8,800 nucleotides of DNA, taken from assembly GCA_027306745.1 (NCBI GenBank), contig DAHUZD010000294.1:1-8800 (forward strand). The letters run 5' to 3'. Below, piece after piece: positions 1-5,053 of the stretch (position 1 is its first letter; every line of letters begins with the position of its first letter). The position numbers and the translations under genes are program-made. Below the pieces are notes generated by a model, which made no database searches, had not been told where the DNA came from, and saw only the letters and a program-made list of their open reading frames with translations. The DNA is from Acidobacteriaceae bacterium. GTDB taxonomy: Bacteria > Acidobacteriota > Terriglobia > Terriglobales > Acidobacteriaceae.

Positions 1-969
1 ACGGCCATCGCCGCCACGCTGGGCCGGCGCGGCGGCCACTCTGTCTCCCTGTGGTCGCACACCAAGGGACTGGCGGACATCATCACACGCACACGCGAGA
101 ATGCACGCTATCTGCCGGGTATTCCCGTGCCGCAAAGCGTACAGACCACCAGCGACATGCAAGCCGCACTGCATCGCGCCGAGATCGTGGTCACCGTGGT
201 TCCGTCAGAGCATCTGCGCGCCACGCTGCACCTGATGGCTCCGCACCTGACGCAGCGGCAGGTGATCGTGAACGCAACCAAGGGACTGGAAGACGGAACC
301 TACCTGCGCATGACGCAGGTGATCGGTGCCGTACTGGCCGAACATGCGCTGCCGCTTCCCTGCTGCGTGCTCAGCGGACCCTCCTTTGCCCAGGAAGTGG
401 CCGCAGGCAGCCAGACGGCCATGACGCTGGCCAGCAACACTCCAGACTTGGCCGCCTACATCCGCAAAGAGTTTGTGGGGCCGAGCCTGCGCCTGTACAC
501 CAATGACGACGTGGTGGGCGTGGAGATGGGCGGGGCGCTGAAGAATGTGATCGCGCTGGCCTCGGGCGTGGTGACGGGCCTGGGCCTGGGACACAACAGC
601 ATTGCGGCGCTGGTAACACGCGGCAATGCGGAGATCACACGGCTGGCCATTGCCAACGGAGGCCGGCGCGAAACGCTGGCCGGGCTGGCTGGCTTGGGCG
701 ACCTGGTGTTGACGTGCACGGGAGCGCTGTCACGCAATCGCCACGTGGGCATCGAACTGGGGCGGGGACGCAAGCTGCCGGAGATTTTGGCCTCCATGCG
801 CGGCAAGGTGGCAGAAGGTGTGCGCACCACAACGGCAGCCCTGGGGCTGGCCAATCTATGCGGCGTGGAGATGCCGATCACAGAACAGATGGCCGCCGTG
901 CTGGCGGAGCGGTTGACGCCGCTCGATGCCATGCGGGAGCTGATGGCCCGACCGGGGCGTGATGAGTAA
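1..969 (+). CDS. gpsA: Glycerol-3-phosphate dehydrogenase [NAD(P)+], 5'-truncated by window edge
   Basis: This cytoplasmic enzyme reduces dihydroxyacetone phosphate to sn-glycerol 3-phosphate, the backbone for phospholipid synthesis. The reading frame is open from base 1 with 322 visible residues. It begins at TAIAATLGRRGG, which in the family directly follows the N-terminal Rossmann GxGxxG loop, so only about 10-18 residues and the start codon are missing. Visible family motifs are ARYLPGIPVP (about residue 35), NATKGLE (91-97), GPSFAQEVAAG and GGALKNVIALASG. The last carries the presumed catalytic lysine at visible residue 181, equivalent to the active-site Lys of characterised GpsA. The substrate-binding segment LAGLGDLVLTCTG and the following SRNRHVG are also intact. 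The frame ends at TAA, at about the family's usual length. The next gene is 127 bp downstream and probably has its own promoter. I see no sign of decay. The ATG at 127 is internal and not the start. Confidence 0.96.
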   Translation, partial: TAIAATLGRRGGHSVSLWSHTKGLADIITRTRENARYLPGIPVPQSVQTTSDMQAALHRAEIVVTVVPSEHLRATLHLMAPHLTQRQVIVNATKGLEDGTYLRMTQVIGAVLAEHALPLPCCVLSGPSFAQEVAAGSQTAMTLASNTPDLAAYIRKEFVGPSLRLYTNDDVVGVEMGGALKNVIALASGVVTGLGLGHNSIAALVTRGNAEITRLAIANGGRRETLAGLAGLGDLVLTCTGALSRNRHVGIELGRGRKLPEILASMRGKVAEGVRTTTAALGLANLCGVEMPITEQMAAVLAERLTPLDAMRELMARPGRDE

Positions 970-1060
970 CCGGAATTTGGCTGGTAACCATCTTTTTGCA
1001 TTCCCAAAGACAGGAATCATGCTACTTTCGTAATCACCCCCTCGCGCACATCCCGTTTCA

Positions 1061-1072
1061 CTCCCGCGGGAG
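1061..1072. repeat. Perfect 12-bp palindrome upstream of the HD-GYP gene
   Basis: CTCCCGCGGGAG reads the same on both strands. It sits 6 bp upstream of the -10-like box at 1079 and 24 bp upstream of the ATG at 1097, in the space a -35/-10 spacer would occupy. An operator for a dimeric regulator is possible, but a chance palindrome in GC-rich DNA is also possible. No T-tract follows, so it is not an intrinsic terminator for gpsA. Confidence 0.4.
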
Positions 1073-1078
1073 GCCGGA

Positions 1079-1084
1079 TACAAT
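1079..1084 (+). promoter_or_regulatory. Candidate -10 box (TACAAT) of the HD-GYP gene
   Basis: TACAAT matches five of six bases of the sigma-70 consensus TATAAT and lies in a locally AT-rich patch within otherwise GC-rich DNA. The best -35-like hexamer at 18-bp spacing (GTTTCA, 1055-1060) matches poorly. Transcription would start near 1090-1093, leaving only about 4-7 nt before the ATG at 1097. This agrees with the absence of a Shine-Dalgarno sequence near that ATG. Confidence 0.35.
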
Positions 1085-1096
1085 TTTGCTTCGGCC

Positions 1097-2089
1097 ATGG
1101 AAATCCGCAAAAATCCGAAGCTGTACGTTCTGTATGGAATGATGGCGCTACCTTTGTCAGGCGTCGTCTTCGCTTCGATATTTTTCTGGCGCGCCTTTCA
1201 GCCGGAAAATCGCAGCCACGTCACGATCTACCTCATCCTGACCGTTCTGATGCTGATCTTCACAGCAGGCTACTGGAAGCCAACGCTGCACTATGCCCGC
1301 CAATCCAAAAAGTTTTTGGAGGCCTGCGCCGCCGTCAAACGCGGTGAGATCGTGCTGGTGCTGGAGACCCAGGAGATGGCAGAGTTCCGCGAACTGAGCA
1401 CCGCCTTTAACGAACGGCGGGAGAGCCTGGACACCGGACTGGCCAACTGGATTCTCGCCTCGCAGGACCATCACCGCATCTTTGTCACCCTGGTCAAGGT
1501 GATCTCTGACGCGCTGGAAGGCCGGGATTTTTACCTGCGCGGCCATGCCGGACGTGTGGCCGTATACGCCACGCTGATCTGCCGGGAGATGGGCCTGACG
1601 CAGGAGGAGACTGAACGCACCCGCTACTCCGCCCTGCTACATGACATTGGCAAGATCGGCATGGATGAGCACATACTGGCCAAGCCGGGAGTGCTGACGG
1701 AAGAAGAGTTCAAGATCATGCAGCAACACACCACGCGCGGCGCGGAGATGCTGCGGCCGATTGAGGCGCTCCATGACCTGATCCCCGGCGTGGAACTGCA
1801 CCATGAATCGCTCGACGGCAGCGGCTATCCACATGGATTGCGCAGCAGCCAGATTCCACGCATGGCGCGTATCATCGCCGTGGCCGACACCTTTGACGCC
1901 ACCACCATGAACCGCGCCTATCAGGAACCGCTGGGGGCCGACAATGCCCTGCGCATCCTGCAACGGCTGGCAGGTGAAAAATTTGATCCGAGCGCTGTCG
2001 CAGCGCTGCTGCGCGTCTACGCTTCGGGAAAAATCCAACTTCCGGGCACGCAGAGCCGCATGGCAGAAATCTCCTCCACTCCCACATAA
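1097..2089 (+). CDS. Membrane-anchored HD-GYP domain protein, probable cyclic-di-GMP phosphodiesterase
   Basis: The protein has 330 residues. Two hydrophobic membrane segments lie at about residues 11-32 and 43-62, joined by a short polar loop of about ten residues. A HAMP-like linker follows at about 65-120, with TQEMAEFRELSTAFNERRE resembling the second HAMP helix. The HD-GYP domain fills the rest. Visible catalytic and metal-site motifs are LLHDIGKIG (HD pair H182-D183), HILAKPGVLTEEE, MQQHTTRGAEML, LHHESLDGSGYPHGL (GYP 243-245) and VADTFDATT. HD-GYP domains hydrolyse cyclic di-GMP, and all the usual residues seem present, so activity is inferred. There is no receiver, PAS or GGDEF domain and no room for a periplasmic sensor. 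The ATG at 1097 is the first possible start: upstream the frame runs back to a stop at 1031 with no ATG, GTG or TTG. It lacks a nearby Shine-Dalgarno. It stands alone between gpsA and ftsY, so its target process is unknown. Confidence 0.9.
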   Translation: MEIRKNPKLYVLYGMMALPLSGVVFASIFFWRAFQPENRSHVTIYLILTVLMLIFTAGYWKPTLHYARQSKKFLEACAAVKRGEIVLVLETQEMAEFRELSTAFNERRESLDTGLANWILASQDHHRIFVTLVKVISDALEGRDFYLRGHAGRVAVYATLICREMGLTQEETERTRYSALLHDIGKIGMDEHILAKPGVLTEEEFKIMQQHTTRGAEMLRPIEALHDLIPGVELHHESLDGSGYPHGLRSSQIPRMARIIAVADTFDATTMNRAYQEPLGADNALRILQRLAGEKFDPSAVAALLRVYASGKIQLPGTQSRMAEISSTPT

Positions 2090-2158
2090 ACCCTGCCCAT
2101 GCAACAGGACATACGCCCACAACCGAAACGCGGACCCATGGTTGATACACTGGAGGCA

Positions 2159-2174
2159 GAGCGCGAGCGCTCGC
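2159..2174 (+). repeat. Palindrome/hairpin just upstream of the ftsY start
   Basis: GCGAGCGCTCGC (2163-2174) is a perfect 12-bp palindrome ending 7 bp before the ftsY ATG. As RNA, the overlapping segment 2159-2172 could form a 5-bp GC-rich stem (GAGCG/CGCTC) with a 4-nt loop. A GGAGG at 2152-2156 lies 25 nt before the ATG, too far for normal Shine-Dalgarno spacing; the hairpin would shorten that distance. A weak -10-like TACACT is at 2146-2151 with no convincing -35. The structural match is seen in the sequence; any regulatory role is inference. The rest of the 2090-2181 gap shows nothing recognisable and no terminator. Confidence 0.35.
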
Positions 2175-2181
2175 CAACGCC

Positions 2182-3162
2182 ATGCTGGGCACGCTTTTTC
2201 GCAAACCCGTTGAGACCGCGCCAGATGCACAACCTGCACCCGGCAAGCCCGGCCTGCTGGGCCGGATGCGGCAGGCTGTTGCGCGCACACGCGAAGGTTT
2301 GCAGGAAAAGATGGGCGGCCTACTGGCGCGCACGCAGCCCGTGGACGAAGCAGCGCTGCAAGAGTTGCAGACGCTGTTGATTGCATCCGATGTGGGCGTG
2401 CGCACGGCCACAGAGATTTTGGCTCGACTGAAGACGCAGGCCGCACAAGCTCAGATTCAGGACGGCGCACAGTTGCGTGCAGCGCTCAAAGCAGAGCTGC
2501 TGCAGATTTTGGAAGCGGTGCAGAGGCCTGTACCTGCCGCAGTAACCAAGCCAGAGATTCTCTTCCTCGTCGGCGTCAACGGAACCGGCAAGACCACAAC
2601 CACGGGCAAGCTGGCGGCTCATCTGCGCGCGCAGGGCAAAAGCGTGTTGTTGTGCGCAGCCGATACTTTTCGCGCGGCGGCCATTGAACAACTGGCTGTT
2701 TGGAGCGAACGTGCAGGCGTGGAGTTGATCCGCACCAAGACGGGCGGCGATCCATCCGCAGCTTTGTATGACGCCTTGCAGGCAGCCCAGGCCCGGAGCG
2801 TGGACGTGGTGCTGGTGGACACGGCCGGGCGCTTGCATACAAAAAACAATCTGATGGCGGAGCTGGACAAAATGCGCCGCACGGCGCAGCGCTTTGCCGC
2901 TGAAGCTCCACACCAAACATTGCTGGTGATGGACGCAACCACGGGCCAAAACGGATTGCAACAGGCGCGGCAGTTTCAGGCCGCAGCCGCAGTGAACGGC
3001 ATTGTGCTGACCAAGCTGGACGGAACGGCCAAGGGCGGCATCGTGGTGGCCATTGCACAGGAGATGGGCGTGCCTGTGCGTTATGTTGGCGTGGGAGAGC
3101 AGATGGATGATCTGCTTCCATTTGATGCGCCCGCATTTGTGGATTCCCTGCTGGAAAATTGA
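2182..3162 (+). CDS. ftsY: Signal recognition particle receptor GTPase FtsY
   Basis: FtsY docks the SRP-ribosome-nascent chain complex at the inner membrane and delivers membrane proteins to SecYEG through GTP-dependent pairing with Ffh. The 326-residue product has an N domain (about residues 25-115) and a G domain. Visible GTPase motifs are GVNGTGKTTTTGKLA (131-145, P-loop Lys137), AADTFRAAAIEQL, TKTGGDPSAALYDAL (the SRP-specific insertion region), DTAGR (213-217), MDATTGQNG and TKLDG (277-281) followed by TAKGG. The GVNGxGKTTT form and absence of a Met-rich M domain separate it from Ffh. Only about 25 residues precede the N domain, so the long acidic A domain of E. coli FtsY is missing, as in many bacteria. 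The ATG at 2182 is the first start in frame after a stop at 2143. It likely leads an operon with ribD, 36 bp downstream. Confidence 0.95.
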   Translation: MLGTLFRKPVETAPDAQPAPGKPGLLGRMRQAVARTREGLQEKMGGLLARTQPVDEAALQELQTLLIASDVGVRTATEILARLKTQAAQAQIQDGAQLRAALKAELLQILEAVQRPVPAAVTKPEILFLVGVNGTGKTTTTGKLAAHLRAQGKSVLLCAADTFRAAAIEQLAVWSERAGVELIRTKTGGDPSAALYDALQAAQARSVDVVLVDTAGRLHTKNNLMAELDKMRRTAQRFAAEAPHQTLLVMDATTGQNGLQQARQFQAAAAVNGIVLTKLDGTAKGGIVVAIAQEMGVPVRYVGVGEQMDDLLPFDAPAFVDSLLEN

Positions 3163-3186
3163 GACGCGGCGCACGGAGCGCAGACC

Positions 3187-3190
3187 GGAG
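3187..3190 (+). promoter_or_regulatory. Shine-Dalgarno GGAG supporting the TTG start of ribD
   Basis: GGAG ends 8 nt before the TTG at 3199, an ideal spacing. The next in-frame candidate, ATG at 3244, has no comparable motif upstream. The ATG at 3194 is in another frame. Confidence 0.6.
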
Positions 3191-3198
3191 AAAATGAT

Positions 3199-4347
3199 TT
3201 GGCTACGCAGGCTCGCAACGCACTCCTCTCCGACGAAAACTGGATGGAACGCGCGCTGGACCTTGCCCGCAGCTCGGTGGGTCTGGCCTCTCCCAACCCG
3301 GTGGTGGGCTGCGTGCTGGTGCGCGATAATGCCGTGATCGGCGAGGGCTTCCATGCCTACGACGATGTGGATCACGCAGAAGTCGTGGCACTGAAGCAGG
3401 CTGGCAGACTGGCGCGCGGCGCAACTGCGTATGTGACGCTGGAGCCGTGCAGCCATCAAGGCAGAACCGGCCCATGCGCCGATGCGCTGATCGCCGCGGG
3501 CGTGCAACGCGTTGTTGTCGCCGTGCAAGATCCAAACCCACACGTGAGTGGCACCGGCCTGAAGCGCTTGCAACAGGCTGGCGTTTCCATCACACTGGGC
3601 GTGCATGAGACCGAGGCCAAACTGTTGAACGCGGCCTTCGCGCGCTTCATCCGCAGCCACAGACCTTACGTAACATTGAAGGCTGGCTTGACGCTGGATG
3701 GGCGCATCGGACCGCCGCCATCTGCCGCGCACACCAGCGGATCCGTGCATTGGATTACCGGCGACATCTCGCGCGCCGCTGTGCAGCAGATGCGCCACAA
3801 CGCTGATGCGGTGATGACCGGCATTGGCACGGTGATGACCGATGACCCAATGATGACCGACCGCAGCGGACGCGCGCGGCGCAGACCGTTACTGCGCGTG
3901 GTGCTGGATTCAAAATTGCAGTTGAGCACTGAATCCCAACTGGCGCGCACAGCAGACAGGGATGTTCTGGTCTTTTGCACCAAGCCGGCCAGCAGCGAGC
4001 GCGTGCGCGCTCTGGAGGCGTTGGGTGTACGCGTGGAAAAAATCGCCGCTGATCCTGTGCGCGGACATCTGTCCATGCAGGCGATGATGCAAAAGCTCGC
4101 CGAGCTGGACATTACACACGTGCTGCTGGAGGCTGGCGCGGAGTTGAATGCAACCGCGCTGAATGCGGGCATCGTGGATAAGCTCTATCTGTTTTACGCA
4201 CCGGCCATATATGGAGATGAGGCCGTGCCGCTGGTGCGTGCGCGCCAGCCCGGAGGCTTCCACACGCTGCGACTGGCCAACTATCGGCTGCACTCCATGG
4301 GCGAAGACTTCGCCGTCGAGGCGGATTTACAGAATCCATGGCAGTAG
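3199..4347 (+). CDS. ribD: Bifunctional diaminohydroxyphosphoribosylaminopyrimidine deaminase / 5-amino-6-(5-phosphoribosylamino)uracil reductase
   Basis: RibD carries out two consecutive riboflavin-pathway steps in the cytoplasm: zinc-dependent deamination of the pyrimidine ring, then NADPH-dependent reduction of the ribosyl side chain. With the TTG start the product has 382 residues. The N-terminal deaminase (about 14-150) shows SPNPVVGCVLV, the HAE zinc/catalytic motif (H59, E61) and PCSHQGRTGPC with zinc ligands C84 and C93, then DPNPHVSGTGL. The reductase (about 155-380) shows RPYVTLKAGLTLDGRIG, WITGD, MTGIGTVMTDDP and VLLEAGAELN. The last motif has Ala where many RibD proteins have the second Gly of EGG, probably a harmless variant. 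TTG at 3199 is preferred because of the Shine-Dalgarno, though a start at ATG 3244 would still keep all catalytic residues. It lies between ftsY (36 bp) and ribE (16 bp), with no space for an FMN riboswitch directly upstream. Confidence 0.95.
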   Translation: MATQARNALLSDENWMERALDLARSSVGLASPNPVVGCVLVRDNAVIGEGFHAYDDVDHAEVVALKQAGRLARGATAYVTLEPCSHQGRTGPCADALIAAGVQRVVVAVQDPNPHVSGTGLKRLQQAGVSITLGVHETEAKLLNAAFARFIRSHRPYVTLKAGLTLDGRIGPPPSAAHTSGSVHWITGDISRAAVQQMRHNADAVMTGIGTVMTDDPMMTDRSGRARRRPLLRVVLDSKLQLSTESQLARTADRDVLVFCTKPASSERVRALEALGVRVEKIAADPVRGHLSMQAMMQKLAELDITHVLLEAGAELNATALNAGIVDKLYLFYAPAIYGDEAVPLVRARQPGGFHTLRLANYRLHSMGEDFAVEADLQNPWQ

Positions 4348-4363
4348 CCCAGCAGAGACACCT

Positions 4364-5053
4364 ATGTTTACAGGATTGATTGCCGCCACAGGAAAAATTC
4401 TTTCGCTGAAGCCCACCGGTGGTGCGCAGCGGCTGCACGTCTCTGCGCCTGCGGCGATGCTGAGCCAGATGCACACGGGCGACAGCATCGCCGTCAACGG
4501 CGTCTGCCTGACGGCGCTGCACCTAGAGCCGAAGGCAATCGATACTCAGACCGGAATCTTCCACGCCGATCTTGCCGCCGAAACAGTTGAGAGAACCACG
4601 CTGACCCTTCTGGGTGATGGAGCCGCGGTCAACTTGGAGTTGCCCACGCCTTCCGGCACTCCGCTGGGCGGGCATGTGGTGCAAGGGCATGTGGATGGCG
4701 TTGGACATTTGCAAATGCTGGAGCCGGTCACGCCTCAGGCAGATCGTAGCCAAACAGACTGGCGGCTGCGTGTGACCATTCCGGCGAGCTGCACGCGTTA
4801 TGTGGCGGAAAAAGGCTCGATCGCCATCGATGGAATCAGCCTGACCGTGGCGCGCGTTGAGGATTCTGCGCAGGCAACCGTGGTGACGGTCGCCATCATC
4901 CCGCACACCTACGCGGCCACCCATCTGCACACGCTTCAGCCCGGCGCACCGGTGAACATTGAAGTGGATGTGCTGGCCAAGTATGCCGAGCGTCTGGCGG
5001 TAGAGAAAAAATCTACACTGACGCTCGCCGCGCTGATCACCAACGGCTATTGA
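4364..5053 (+). CDS. ribE: Riboflavin synthase alpha chain
   Basis: Riboflavin synthase converts two molecules of 6,7-dimethyl-8-ribityllumazine into riboflavin and the pyrimidinedione precursor, the last step of the pathway. The 229-residue protein begins MFTGLI, the near-invariant N-terminus of the family, which fixes the start at 4364 even though the frame is open further upstream inside ribD. Two homologous barrel domains are visible. The first covers about residues 1-100 with GDSIAVNGVCLT and AAETVERTTL. The second begins at GGHVVQGHVDG (102-112) and contains KGSIAIDGISLTV and IPHTYAAT. It is slightly longer than usual, mainly from a polar stretch after the GHVDG motif. No strong Shine-Dalgarno precedes it, so translational coupling to ribD, whose stop is 16 bp upstream, is likely. 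Its stop overlaps the end of the convergent aminopeptidase gene. Lumazine synthase and RibBA are not in the window. The symbol ribC is used for this gene in some species. Confidence 0.95.
   Translation: MFTGLIAATGKILSLKPTGGAQRLHVSAPAAMLSQMHTGDSIAVNGVCLTALHLEPKAIDTQTGIFHADLAAETVERTTLTLLGDGAAVNLELPTPSGTPLGGHVVQGHVDGVGHLQMLEPVTPQADRSQTDWRLRVTIPASCTRYVAEKGSIAIDGISLTVARVEDSAQATVVTVAIIPHTYAATHLHTLQPGAPVNIEVDVLAKYAERLAVEKKSTLTLAALITNGY
5047..5053. other. Tail-to-tail overlap of ribE and the aminopeptidase gene
   Basis: The ribE stop (TGA, 5051-5053) lies inside the last codons of the minus-strand aminopeptidase, whose stop (TAG on the minus strand) occupies 5047-5049. There is no intergenic space and no hairpin plus T-tract here, so transcripts from both sides must end inside the opposing gene or by another mechanism. 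Confidence 0.9.

Noticed and set aside
127..129. ATG within the first gene as a possible gpsA start
   Set aside because: Conserved GpsA sequence continues upstream in the same frame to base 1, so the true start lies outside the window.
996..1028. TTGCAT ... TACTTT as a second promoter upstream of the HD-GYP gene
   Set aside because: The -10-like hexamer matches only three of six consensus bases and the spacing is too long.
970..1060. Intrinsic terminator after gpsA
   Set aside because: No inverted repeat followed by a T-run was found. The short T-run near 993-997 has no stem in front of it.
3163..3198. Possible FMN riboswitch ahead of ribD
   Set aside because: Only 36 bp separate ftsY and ribD, far too short for an RFN element, and none of its conserved pieces is visible.
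2320..3798. Long 492-codon minus-strand open frame across ftsY and ribD
   Set aside because: It lies antisense to two clearly conserved genes. Its translation is rich in His, Gln and Cys with no recognisable motif, typical of an antisense shadow in GC-rich DNA.
4163..4363. Upstream extension of the ribE frame
   Set aside because: It overlaps the conserved end of ribD. The family N-terminus MFTGLI begins at 4364.
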